Shown: positions 26,771 to 35,287 of the stretch, in pieces
How the letters are laid out: each line of letters starts with the position of its first letter
Numbering within the stretch: position 1 is the first letter of the stretch
Source: Lachnospiraceae bacterium
GTDB lineage: Bacteria; Bacillota; Clostridia; Lachnospirales; Lachnospiraceae
Length of the DNA stretch: 64,000 nucleotides
Direction of reading: 5' to 3'
Assembly: GCA_017473905.1 (NCBI GenBank)
Contig: JAFUJA010000005.1
Location: 1 to 64,000, forward strand
Notes under the pieces: model-generated
What the model saw: only the letters and a program-made list of their open reading frames with translations
Database searches by the model: none
Told to the model about the DNA's origin: nothing
Program-made: the position numbers and the translations under genes

Positions 26771-28033
26771 TTAATTCTTTAATCCTTCTTTGTAGAAGTC
26801 CTTAAACTCCGTATAACCGTCCTTCATCAGCTGTTCCTTCTGGAACTTCTTATTCTTGTTCATCTTGGCAACAAGGACAATTTTACCTTCTTCACGAAGT
26901 GCCTGTGCTTCTGCAATGATTTCACCGGTTCTTGCAGCATCCATTCCCTTCTCTAAAAGGAATGCAATCTTATTATCAGAATTGGGCACCTTAAAACCTC
27001 TGTCTAAAAGAATTGTGATAATTCTTTCAAAACCAATGGAGAAACCGCATGCAGGGGTATCGTTTCCGGTAAATTTACCAATCATCTTATCATATCTTCC
27101 GCCGCCTGCCACGCTGCAGTTTAATTCCTTCATTTCGATTTCAAAAATCGTACCGGTATAATAGCTCATACCGCGAACCAGCGTAGGATCAAACATAATC
27201 TCACAATCAGCCTTTTTTGCCGCTTCCACAGTGGCAAAAATCTCTGCAAGATTATCAGCCACGCCGTCTTCCAGGCAATCGCCAAGTTCGTCTTTTAAGA
27301 ATGCAAGCTTATCTTCTGCTGCGTTCATTTTATCAAATAAGGTCATGTACTTCTCAACACATTCCGGTGCAAATTCGCATCCTAAAAGTGCTTCCTTCAC
27401 GCCGTCAATGCCGATTTTATCCATTTTATCAAGCTGGATAAACACCTGGTCGTAATCAGCCTCTGCAAAACCGCTGTAAGCCGCCATTGCTTTTAAGATT
27501 CTTCTTTCATTGATGTGTACCTTGAAGTTCTCGAATCCAAGCTTACCAAGAAGGGTTGTGGTCGCAAGTACTAACTCAATTTCCGCCAAGTTGGAAGGTT
27601 CGCCAAGGATATCGATGTCGCACTGTACGAACTGGCGAAAACGTCCCTTCTGGGGTCTGTCCGCACGCCATACATTACCCATCTGCAACGCCTTAAAAGG
27701 CTGGTTTAAATTTGCAGCGTTGTTGGCATAAAATCTTGCCAAGGGCACGGTTAAATCGTAGCGCAAACCGCTGTCCACCAAATCATTTTCTTCCTTTGCG
27801 GTTTCAAGGCTTAACTTCTCGCCTCTTTTTAACACCTTAAAGATCAGCTTCTCGTTCTCACCGCCCTGCTTACTGCAAAGGTTCTCTATATGCTCCACGC
27901 AAGGGGTTTCAATGTGTGAGAACCCAAACTTTGCGTAAGTATTTTTGATTTCATCCATTACATAGTCCCTGATTTGCATCTCTTCAGGAAGCATGTCCTT
28001 CATACCGGTAACCGGTTTCTTGATTAAACTCAT
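26771..28033 (-). CDS. hisS: Histidyl-tRNA synthetase
   Basis: This class II synthetase starts MSLIKKPVTGMKDMLPEE. It shows motif 2 (GNVWRADRPQKGRFRQF), the histidine-specific GGGRYDKMIG and GFSIGFERI, and a C-terminal anticodon-binding domain. I start at the ATG 7 bases after AAGGAG, which gives 420 residues; 13 further upstream codons are open but implausible. The 136-bp leader after the predicted promoter has two small hairpins but no T-box sequence. Confidence 0.96.
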   Translation of the reverse strand: MSLIKKPVTGMKDMLPEEMQIRDYVMDEIKNTYAKFGFSHIETPCVEHIENLCSKQGGENEKLIFKVLKRGEKLSLETAKEENDLVDSGLRYDLTVPLARFYANNAANLNQPFKALQMGNVWRADRPQKGRFRQFVQCDIDILGEPSNLAEIELVLATTTLLGKLGFENFKVHINERRILKAMAAYSGFAEADYDQVFIQLDKMDKIGIDGVKEALLGCEFAPECVEKYMTLFDKMNAAEDKLAFLKDELGDCLEDGVADNLAEIFATVEAAKKADCEIMFDPTLVRGMSYYTGTIFEIEMKELNCSVAGGGRYDKMIGKFTGNDTPACGFSIGFERIITILLDRGFKVPNSDNKIAFLLEKGMDAARTGEIIAEAQALREEGKIVLVAKMNKNKKFQKEQLMKDGYTEFKDFYKEGLKN

Positions 28034-28169
28034 GTTATTTCTCCTTAAATTTCTTACCTCGCAAACACCCATAATTCACTTCGTGAAACTATGGTTTTTA
28101 CACATATGCCAAATGCCGGCATTACCGGCGTGCGGCTTATTGTGTCTGCGTATAATCTACCAAATATCA

Positions 28170-28198
28170 ATTTTACACATTTCACACGGAAATAACAA
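28170..28198 (-). promoter_or_regulatory. Predicted SigA promoter of hisS-aspS
   Basis: TTGTTA (28193-28198) and TAAAAT (28170-28175) are 17 bp apart. The leader to the hisS start then holds a GCCGGTAATGCCGGC hairpin and an imperfect CCATAG..ATGG stem, but no T-box or terminator consensus. Confidence 0.6.
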
Positions 28199-28218
28199 GG
28201 TTTTTATGCGTAATATTT

Positions 28219-29655
28219 TCAGATATTAACCGAATAATCTTTTTTATAGCCGTGTGCGCCGAAAATTTGCCAGTTTCCAACACCCAGACGTTGCAAAATT
28301 GCGTTTCTTTCTTCTTTGCACAGTTCAGGATCCGTATCCACGGAGGTCATTAAAATCGGGGCGTACTGATTATACTCTGCCTGCTCCGGTGTGAGTCCCC
28401 GCATATTGATATAAATATCACCGGTAAAGGCAATATGATGTTTATAATCAATCAGAACAATCTCTCCGGGCAAGTGTCCGCCTTTTCCTTCATAAACTTC
28501 AAAGTGTAATTCACCGAAATCAAAAAATCCAATCTGTGTCAGGGCTTCCGATAATACTTCCTGATTCTCCCATGGAACTCTTATTTTTTCAGGTTCTACA
28601 GGCGCATACGAGGTCAAAATTTTGCAAATATTGATGTAAGGCTTATGCAAAGAATTCTGTTCCCTGTAACCGCTGACTCCCTCATATTCATTTCGCATAC
28701 ACAGTGCAGATTTCGCGCTTGTAATCACTTCATCAAACAAGGGTAAAAGACCACAGTGATCCACATCCGCATGAGTAAGCAGAACTCTTTTTTTCATGCT
28801 GTCAAACTCCGGAAGAATTTTTCGGAGCAGGGACAACATTTCCTCCTTGTAACAGGCATATCCTGTGTCCACAAACAGCACTTCTCCGTTACTTTTTATG
28901 ATAATAACATTACTGCCGCAAGGGGGTTCCACGATGGTAATATCCGTGCAATCCGTTATCTTATGATTGGTAACTCTGGGTAAAAATGCCTCTCCTTTGG
29001 ATAAAGATAACAATTCTGCAAATTTACTGATGCTGTCAAAAGTACGATACGGGGATAAACCCTGTTCATCCAGAGTTTGCATCGCCAGATTCACATGAAC
29101 AAGAAGCTCCTGCTTTACTTTCTCCGTAAGTCCCATCATTCCTGCAAGTCCCGATACATAATTCTGGTAAAAAATACTGTTATCATACACTTTTTCGGTA
29201 CTGTTATAATCAATCACCCGTACCTTGCACAATTTCTTTGCATCCTCTAAAAATCGTGTAATCTTGTCCGGTTCATCCACGTATAACCCCATTTTAAAAA
29301 GCTGGTAATCCGTGCCGTTTTCCTGGGAACTGATATAGGATATATTAAAATTAAAATCATTGATTAAACTAAGGATTGCGGTTACACTGCCCGGAATATC
29401 TTTTAATTTAAATTCCAGCAAAACAATACTGTTTTTTTCCTTATCATTCTGCAGATAACCTATTTTTTCAAGTTCAGCATCTGCTTTCTTTAACTGCTCT
29501 GCACTGCCTTCCGCATCAATGAATAATGTATGGGAATCCACTGCCTTATTATAACTTACGCGTGTGATATTAATCCCTAACGCCGAAAAACATTTGCTTG
29601 CTTTTAAAAATGCACCGATATGGTTCGGCATAGATGTTACATAGGTCTTTTTCAT
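28219..29655 (-). CDS. ACT-ACT-metallo-beta-lactamase fusion protein
   Basis: This 478-residue protein appears to carry two ACT-like ligand-binding domains (about residues 1-67 and 76-150, the second with the LKDIPGSVTAILSLI pattern). A helical linker follows, then a metallo-beta-lactamase fold from about residue 235. The MBL part has FVDTG, THADVDHCG at 294-302, GGHLPGE, AFTGD and a final GAHG. In the usual H-x-H-x-D-H motif the second His is Asp297. The substrate is unknown; ACT domains commonly bind amino acids, which suggests allosteric control. It directly follows the histidine kinase gene (3 bp), with GGAGG before the ATG, so it belongs to the TCS/ABC cluster by position. Confidence 0.8.
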   Translation of the reverse strand: MKKTYVTSMPNHIGAFLKASKCFSALGINITRVSYNKAVDSHTLFIDAEGSAEQLKKADAELEKIGYLQNDKEKNSIVLLEFKLKDIPGSVTAILSLINDFNFNISYISSQENGTDYQLFKMGLYVDEPDKITRFLEDAKKLCKVRVIDYNSTEKVYDNSIFYQNYVSGLAGMMGLTEKVKQELLVHVNLAMQTLDEQGLSPYRTFDSISKFAELLSLSKGEAFLPRVTNHKITDCTDITIVEPPCGSNVIIIKSNGEVLFVDTGYACYKEEMLSLLRKILPEFDSMKKRVLLTHADVDHCGLLPLFDEVITSAKSALCMRNEYEGVSGYREQNSLHKPYINICKILTSYAPVEPEKIRVPWENQEVLSEALTQIGFFDFGELHFEVYEGKGGHLPGEIVLIDYKHHIAFTGDIYINMRGLTPEQAEYNQYAPILMTSVDTDPELCKEERNAILQRLGVGNWQIFGAHGYKKDYSVNI

Positions 29656-29658
29656 TGT

Positions 29659-30552
29659 TTATACCTCCAAATTGGCAGAATCAAATTTCAGGATAATATA
29701 GAGCTTTCCTTTCTCATACTCTGCACGGATTGTTCCATTCATACTCTCCGTAAGATGTTTGGCAATGGAAAGTCCCAAACCTGTAGAATTGCGGCTGTTT
29801 TCCACGGTATAAAAACGGTCAAAAAGTTTCTCCGTCATAACCGGGTCCAGACCGGTCGCAGTATTGGAAAATACAATTTCTCCGTTTTCTTTTAATTCTG
29901 CCTTAAAATCCGCTTCGCTATACTTAACGGCATTGCTTATAATGTTAGAAAAAATTCTGGTCATTGCCGTAACATCCGCCCGACGAATCACCGGTTTTTC
30001 CGGCATAATGATTTCAGGTTCAATCCCCTTTTGTTTAAAAGTCCCATAAAAAGAAAGCAGCGCATCCGTTAATACGCGGCTTAAATCAACGTCGGTAAAT
30101 TCTAAATCATTGGAAGAAAGCACAATCGAATACCGGAACAATTCTTCCGTAAGAACCTTCATATTTTCCACACGGTCCGCTATAATCGATAAGTACCGTT
30201 CCACATCCTCCGACTTGTCTTTCTGCTCCAGCAAATCCATATATCCGCTGATGGCGGTCAAAGGAGTGCGAAGGTCATGTGACAAATTCAGGACGGCACC
30301 TTTCAATTCGGAATCTCCCTGTCTGTAACGGATTTTCTCTTCCCGTAGTCTCTGCAATTCCCTATTTATTTCATTTGCGAGTTTACGCATATATTTATCG
30401 GAAGATGAAATATCAATCAGTGTATTGGTATCCATTTCCATCCACTCTGACACTCCCCGGGCTATTTCACCGGCAGACTTACGTAAATAATAAATTTTTA
30501 TGCAAAGTAATAAGATTACAATAACTAAAATAACAATGATTACGTAAGTCAA
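29659..30552 (-). CDS. Sensor histidine kinase, small-sensor type
   Basis: The 297-residue kinase has one N-terminal membrane helix (about residues 2-20) and almost no extracellular part. A short linker, the HisKA box NLSHDLRTPLTAISGY and a catalytic domain follow, with the N box NIISNAVKYS, FDRFYTVENSRNSTG and the G box GLGLSIAKH. The lack of a sensor domain fits kinases that sense through a partner transporter, as in bacitracin and lantibiotic defence. The start is TTG with GGAGG 7 bases upstream. It is 12 bp after the second permease gene. Confidence 0.92.
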   Translation of the reverse strand: MTYVIIVILVIVILLLCIKIYYLRKSAGEIARGVSEWMEMDTNTLIDISSSDKYMRKLANEINRELQRLREEKIRYRQGDSELKGAVLNLSHDLRTPLTAISGYMDLLEQKDKSEDVERYLSIIADRVENMKVLTEELFRYSIVLSSNDLEFTDVDLSRVLTDALLSFYGTFKQKGIEPEIIMPEKPVIRRADVTAMTRIFSNIISNAVKYSEADFKAELKENGEIVFSNTATGLDPVMTEKLFDRFYTVENSRNSTGLGLSIAKHLTESMNGTIRAEYEKGKLYIILKFDSANLEV

Positions 30553-30564
30553 ACCGACACCTCC

Positions 30565-31317
30565 TTATTTTAATTCTTTTACCCTGAATATTTTTATACT
30601 AAGCAAAACGATACCCGCTATCAACACTGCAGACAATATCAGCTGAATCCATACCGACACCGGTTCCACCGGCAAAAGCCCGGTCAACAGCATCCACTGT
30701 CCCATAGGAAAACAGGTGATTAAAAATGTTACTATTTTCTTACCGATTCCCATGTTTTCGATTATTACAATGCCCATCAATGGAATCATAAGAGAAACGC
30801 GGGCAAATTCAAGTTCTAAAATCACCGCAAGGGCTTTGCTGTGCACTGCAATACTAATCAGCAAAAGCAGGGTTGTAAAGGCTGCGCTGAAGAATACTGC
30901 CGTAAAAGCTATTTTTAAAAACCTGATTCCGTCAAACTCTGTTCCTGCCGCAATAAAAGCAGAAACCGTTCCCAAAAGCCATGCCGCAAATAAAATGCCC
31001 ATGGCAATATAAAGAGTGAAAAGGTAAGACAGATATACCTCTTTTCTGGTATGTCCTACGATTAACTTATTGCGAATGGTTTTATCGGAATATTCCTTTC
31101 CTACAAAAAAGCCCGTAAAAAGCGTGAGAAATGCGGGAATCATTCCCACAATAAAAGCAGTATAATCCATTGCATCCGTTCCGGGCTGATGTATCCCCAT
31201 CACACCGGACCCGATACAAATATACCACACGGTAATCAAATACATAGCTGCCGTATAAATCCAAAGACTTTTACTTTTCATCAATCTGATGCAATTAGCT
31301 GATAATAATTTTTTCAT
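30565..31317 (-). CDS. ABC-2 type permease, lantibiotic/bacitracin-exporter type
   Basis: This 250-residue membrane protein has six predicted helices. The first pair brackets the GKEYSDKTIRNKLIVG segment, which is also found almost unchanged in the other permease (GDEYSDKTLRNKLIGG), so the two are paralogues that probably form a heterodimer. Families with this layout export or detoxify cationic peptides. AAGGAG lies close before the ATG. It is 12 bp after the first permease gene. Confidence 0.88.
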   Translation of the reverse strand: MKKLLSANCIRLMKSKSLWIYTAAMYLITVWYICIGSGVMGIHQPGTDAMDYTAFIVGMIPAFLTLFTGFFVGKEYSDKTIRNKLIVGHTRKEVYLSYLFTLYIAMGILFAAWLLGTVSAFIAAGTEFDGIRFLKIAFTAVFFSAAFTTLLLLISIAVHSKALAVILELEFARVSLMIPLMGIVIIENMGIGKKIVTFLITCFPMGQWMLLTGLLPVEPVSVWIQLILSAVLIAGIVLLSIKIFRVKELK

Positions 31318-31329
31318 TTTCTTCTCCTT

Positions 31330-32088
31330 TTATCGGATATCCCTGTAACGGAAAATAACTGCGCCCGTTACAAGAAATACCAAACACACACATATACAAC
31401 CGACAGGAAATGAAATTTCCGTCAGGCACTCGTTCACAACCAGATCCTCATAAGACCTGATTTGATACAGATATGCCTCCGGCCAGAAATTTACCCACAA
31501 CGAATTCTTGATTTCGTGGGTAATCAGCATCCCGATAATGCCATTTCCTCCAAAAGCAAGGCAGGTTGCTAAACAATTGCCAATACCGCAACCGATTGCC
31601 TTATTTTGTACAAATACCATTATGCAAAGACTTATTCCGCACATGGCCGCAATCGGAAACAGGCTGTAAAAAGTATGTTTGAACAGTAAAGAAAATGAAA
31701 TTGTCAAAGACCCTATAAAAATGCGCCCAAATACATATCCTGTCAACATGGCAGCGATATGACAAATCACCGTAGCCGTAAATACAACAATATAGTAACT
31801 GAAAAAAACCGTCACACGATTGTATCCGCCAATCAGTTTATTCCGCAGCGTTTTATCACTATATTCATCCCCGATAAACAATCCCACCAGAATTGCTGCT
31901 GCGATTCCGATAAACAGAGTATGATTAAAAAGAATTGCTCCCGGCGTCTGTTCCTGAAACAACTCCGTAATCTGCCTGCGGTTCACCAGACCCATGTAAA
32001 CATTCAATAAAGAAACAATAATAAAAACACCCCAAAAATATAAGCTTTTAAAAATTCTTATAAAGCCTGCTGCCAGAAGATTAAACAT
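31330..32088 (-). CDS. ABC-2 type permease, lantibiotic/bacitracin-exporter type
   Basis: The 253-residue product has six predicted helices and the same EYSDKTLRNKL segment as its neighbour. I start at the ATG of MFNLLAAGF, which overlaps the end of the ATPase gene by 8 bases and has AGGA just upstream; a 25-codon upstream extension would lie wholly within the ATPase gene. It is probably translated by coupling to the ATPase. The substrate is unknown; a host- or competitor-made peptide is the likeliest guess. Confidence 0.87.
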   Translation of the reverse strand: MFNLLAAGFIRIFKSLYFWGVFIIVSLLNVYMGLVNRRQITELFQEQTPGAILFNHTLFIGIAAAILVGLFIGDEYSDKTLRNKLIGGYNRVTVFFSYYIVVFTATVICHIAAMLTGYVFGRIFIGSLTISFSLLFKHTFYSLFPIAAMCGISLCIMVFVQNKAIGCGIGNCLATCLAFGGNGIIGMLITHEIKNSLWVNFWPEAYLYQIRSYEDLVVNECLTEISFPVGCICVCLVFLVTGAVIFRYRDIR

Positions 32089-32995
32089 TACCCTGTCCTC
32101 CCAGCAAACTGATATAAAAGCTTTCCAGACTCTCGCTGTGTTCTTCCAAAGAAAGAATCTCACATTTTTCTTTGTCTAAAGCCAGAGTCAGCTGTGTAAT
32201 GTTAACCTTCGCATAAATTTCCGCTGTTTTATCTGATATTATTTTATAATCCTGCTTTGTTTCCTCCAAAACCCTGGCAAGAATTCCGGTATCCGAAACT
32301 TCAATTCTTGTATATTTTTTACAGGATTTTTCAAGTTCTTCCGCACTCATTTCTTTTACAATGCGTCCCTTATCAATGAAACCGTAGTGGGTTGCCAGTT
32401 TGGATAATTCGTCCAGAATATGACTGGAAATCAATACCGTAATCTGCTTCTCGCGATTCAGTTTCAAAATCAATTCACGCATCTCAATAATCCCCTGAGG
32501 GTCAAGACCGTTTGTCGGTTCGTCCAATACAAGAAAATCCGGATTTCCGGCAAGTGCGATGGCAATTCCCAACCGCTGGCGCATACCCAGGGAAAAATTC
32601 TTCGCTTTCTTTTTGCCGGCATCGGAAAGTCCTACCAGGGAAAGCAATTCCCGGATTCCTTCATCACTTGGAATTCCAAGAATCCTGTATTGCTGTTTTA
32701 CATTATCCTCTGCAGTCATGTCGCCGTAAATTGCAGGAGTTTCCACAACTGCTCCTATTCTGCGTCGTGCCCGGCAGATGTTTTTATCTTTATCGGAAAT
32801 CCCGTATAGACTAAATTCACCCGCAGTGGGTTTCTGAAGTCCGCATAAAAGCCGGATTAACGTCGTTTTACCGGAACCGTTTTTACCCACGAATCCATAA
32901 ATTGCTCCTTTGGGAACCTGCATATCTAACCGGTCCAGTGCCTTAAAATTTCTATATTGTTTTGTCAAAGAATCTGTTTTAAAAATATATTCCAT
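32081..32995 (-). CDS. ABC transporter ATP-binding protein (BcrA/lantibiotic type)
   Basis: The 304-residue ATPase has Walker A GKNGSGKTTLIRL, the ABC signature in FSLGMRQRLGIA (LGMRQ, usual for this exporter group), Walker B FLVLDEPTNGLDP and the H-loop ISSHIL. A C-terminal extension of about 90 residues follows the nucleotide domain, as in BcrA-type transporters. It has AAGGAGG before the ATG and a promoter of its own preceded by phased direct repeats, and it heads the ABC-permease-permease-kinase-MBL unit. Confidence 0.93.
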   Translation of the reverse strand: MEYIFKTDSLTKQYRNFKALDRLDMQVPKGAIYGFVGKNGSGKTTLIRLLCGLQKPTAGEFSLYGISDKDKNICRARRRIGAVVETPAIYGDMTAEDNVKQQYRILGIPSDEGIRELLSLVGLSDAGKKKAKNFSLGMRQRLGIAIALAGNPDFLVLDEPTNGLDPQGIIEMRELILKLNREKQITVLISSHILDELSKLATHYGFIDKGRIVKEMSAEELEKSCKKYTRIEVSDTGILARVLEETKQDYKIISDKTAEIYAKVNITQLTLALDKEKCEILSLEEHSESLESFYISLLGGQGNV

Positions 32996-33022
32996 TCCCG
33001 TTTCCTCCTTTTCTTTATACCC

Positions 33023-33079
33023 AGTATATCTTTAAAAAGTAAAGAAACCGATAAAGAAAAGTGTAAAGAAATCGTAAAG
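33023..33079 (-). promoter_or_regulatory. ABC-operon promoter with four phased direct repeats
   Basis: A -10 TATACT (33023-33028) has no good -35. Upstream, on the minus strand, CTTTAY occurs four times, at 33074-33079, 33063-33068, 33051-33056 and 33039-33044, with start-to-start distances of 11, 12 and 12 bases. That is about one helical turn each, the layout expected for an OmpR-family regulator such as the one encoded immediately upstream. The assignment of that regulator to this site is inference. Confidence 0.6.
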
Positions 33080-33082
33080 ATT

Positions 33083-33739
33083 TCAGACAATGAATCGGAA
33101 TCCGATTCCCCATACCGCTTCAATGTAGTCCGTTCCGTTTACTTCCCGGAGTTTCTTTCGCAGATTGCTGACATGCTGCTTTAAGGAACTGTCCGTGCAG
33201 TCCGGAGTATCCATACTGATACTGTCTAAAATAGTATTCTTGGAAATCACCTGATTGGCATTCTGCATCAGTATTTTAAGAATGGCATATTCCGTTTTGG
33301 TCAGTTTAACAGATACATGATTTACGGACACCTCATGCATATTCAGGTCCAAAACCAGGTCTCCGGCACAAAGCTGCTTTTTATTTGTCCTCACCGGTCG
33401 CAGATGTATCTTAATGCGGGCAAGTAACTCGCCGGTATCAAAAGGTTTCGTCACATAATCACAGGCACCGTTTAACAACAGATTTACTTTATTGGTCATA
33501 TCCATCTTGGCACTTACAATCATTACCGGAATATCCTGAATATGAGGCAAAACCTCTTCTCCGTTTAATCCCGGAAGCATTAAATCCAAAAGAATCAGAT
33601 CCGGTTCATTCCGGGATAAAAGGAAAAGCGCCTCTGTACCGGAATATGCACGTAAAGTGGCATACCCTTCCTGCTGCAACAGTTCTTCCAGCATATTCCC
33701 AATATGAATATCATCATCAATAATAGCTATTGTTTTCAT
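33083..33739 (-). CDS. OmpR-family response regulator
   Basis: This 218-residue regulator has a receiver domain (acidic pair IIDDD near residues 7-11, phosphoacceptor Asp in LILLDLMLPG, Lys in VTKPFD) and a winged-helix DNA-binding domain (about residues 125-218) ending WGIGFRF. It is the partner of the histidine kinase at 29659, separated by the ABC genes. Its ribosome binding site is weak. The repeats immediately downstream are a likely target. Confidence 0.93.
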   Translation of the reverse strand: MKTIAIIDDDIHIGNMLEELLQQEGYATLRAYSGTEALFLLSRNEPDLILLDLMLPGLNGEEVLPHIQDIPVMIVSAKMDMTNKVNLLLNGACDYVTKPFDTGELLARIKIHLRPVRTNKKQLCAGDLVLDLNMHEVSVNHVSVKLTKTEYAILKILMQNANQVISKNTILDSISMDTPDCTDSSLKQHVSNLRKKLREVNGTDYIEAVWGIGFRFIV

Positions 33740-33783
33740 AAATGTACCGATAAACTTTTTTATCCGATCCTTTCTAAAAATAA

Positions 33784-35226
33784 CTAAAGTTCTGCTTTTT
33801 CAAACTCCAGAAGTTTCTTCCGCCGTTCCACCATTTCATCAATACGGGATAAATACTGCTCCACGTCTTTTACATTATCGGAACGCTCAATACGGTTATT
33901 GGGCAAAACAAGCTTGGTAATACTTCCCGCTCCTACAGCGGCAATGGTCTGTTTCTCTTCCATAATCAGCACGTTGTAAATACCGTCTTTCCCGTTTCTT
34001 GCAAAACCGACATTTTCAAGATTTCCCGCCATGTTTTTCTGACGATAGAGATAGTATGCCTCCATATCCATTGCCTTTGCACACGTTCCTGCAATTTCCA
34101 TCATGTCACTTGTATCATTCAAGGCTTCCCTGCCGTTCTTTTCAATCCACTCTCCCAATTTAGAAGCCCTTTTAATTGCAAGGGAATGCACGGTCAGACT
34201 GTCCGGATTCATCTTTTTAATTTCTTCCAAAGTCTTTGCAACCATTTCTGCATTTTCTCCGGGAAGACCTAAAATAATATCCATATTAATATTGTCGAAC
34301 CCAACTTCTCTCGCCAAAGCAAAAGCTTCTTTGGTCTGTTCCGTACTATGGCATCTTCCGATCAAATCAAGGGTTTCCTGATTCATGGTTTGAGGATTTA
34401 CGGAAATTCTCGTAACACCAAGCTTATATAAAACCTCCAGTTTTTCCCTTGTAATACTATCCGGCCGGCCCGCTTCCACGGTAAATTCCTGCAAATAAGA
34501 TAAATCAAATTTCTCCTTCACATAAGAAATTAACTCCTCCAGCTGCTCTGCAGATAAAGAAGTCGGTGTACCGCCGCCGATATAAACCGTATTCAATGGT
34601 CTGTCCTGATACGCAACACTCCAGAAATCCAGTTCTTTTTTCATGGCATCCAAATATTCCTGCATGCGATTCTTCCACTTAAAAACAGGATTTGACGTAA
34701 AAGAACAATACAGACAGGTTGTAGGACAAAACGGAATTCCGATATAAAGACTGTATCCTTTTACACAATCCAGCTTTTCCAGAAGTTTTTTCTCATGTTT
34801 TGCAATTGTGGTAGAAAGCTTGATTTTTTCCTCACTGACACAATGCTTATGTTTTAGAAACTCCTCAATTTCATCATCCCGTTTTCCCTGTTCCAAAAGT
34901 TGCATGGCAATCTTGGTGGGACGAATTCCGGTCAGATTTCCCCAGGGAAGCTCTTTTCCGGTCTCAGCCTGTAATACTCTGTATAAAAACAGTTTAAACT
35001 GGTTTTTGGGAGTATCCCCGTCCGTAGCAAAAATGCATTCCTTAGGTTCGGAATCGCCTAATATAACAATAGCCCCGGTCTCCATAATCGTTACCTTAAC
35101 CGTTGCTTTTTCTTCACTGTCATCCTCTCCGCTTCTTTTAAAACTGATTTCGCTCTCAGGATAAAAAGCTTTTATAAGCGAATGCAGGTCATATTCATAA
35201 TCTTCTCTGTTACATATGATTTCCAT
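33784..35226 (-). CDS. hemZ: Oxygen-independent coproporphyrinogen III dehydrogenase-like protein HemZ
   Basis: This radical-SAM protein shows CPTTCLYCSF (the CxxxCxxC cluster motif) and the family TVYIGGGTPTSLS segment, with a HemZ-type N-terminal domain of about 150 residues. In other Firmicutes it is an anaerobic paralogue of HemN. I start at MEIICNRED (480 residues), which matches the family N-terminus. There is no ribosome binding site, and a strong hairpin ends 8 bases earlier. An in-frame ATG at 35265 that runs through the hairpin is the alternative. No other haem genes are in the window. Confidence 0.85.
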   Translation of the reverse strand: MEIICNREDYEYDLHSLIKAFYPESEISFKRSGEDDSEEKATVKVTIMETGAIVILGDSEPKECIFATDGDTPKNQFKLFLYRVLQAETGKELPWGNLTGIRPTKIAMQLLEQGKRDDEIEEFLKHKHCVSEEKIKLSTTIAKHEKKLLEKLDCVKGYSLYIGIPFCPTTCLYCSFTSNPVFKWKNRMQEYLDAMKKELDFWSVAYQDRPLNTVYIGGGTPTSLSAEQLEELISYVKEKFDLSYLQEFTVEAGRPDSITREKLEVLYKLGVTRISVNPQTMNQETLDLIGRCHSTEQTKEAFALAREVGFDNINMDIILGLPGENAEMVAKTLEEIKKMNPDSLTVHSLAIKRASKLGEWIEKNGREALNDTSDMMEIAGTCAKAMDMEAYYLYRQKNMAGNLENVGFARNGKDGIYNVLIMEEKQTIAAVGAGSITKLVLPNNRIERSDNVKDVEQYLSRIDEMVERRKKLLEFEKAEL

Positions 35227-35234
35227 ATACGTAT

Positions 35235-35263
35235 AAAAGGGGAATCCGGTATCCGGACTCCCC
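35235..35263 (-). terminator. Terminator-like hairpin in front of hemZ
   Basis: GGGGAGTCCGG and CCGGATTCCCC form an 11-bp stem (one G-T pair) with a 3-base loop and TTTT on the minus strand. It follows the MBL gene by 24 bp and lies directly before the hemZ start, so it may end the relA-MBL transcript or restrain hemZ. Confidence 0.6.
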
Positions 35264-35287
35264 ATCCTTTCTTGTTTTCCGTTTTCT

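Noticed and set aside
28034..28218. Possible T-box in front of hisS
   Set aside because: Two hairpins are present but there is no TGGTACCGCG-type sequence and no terminator with a T tract.
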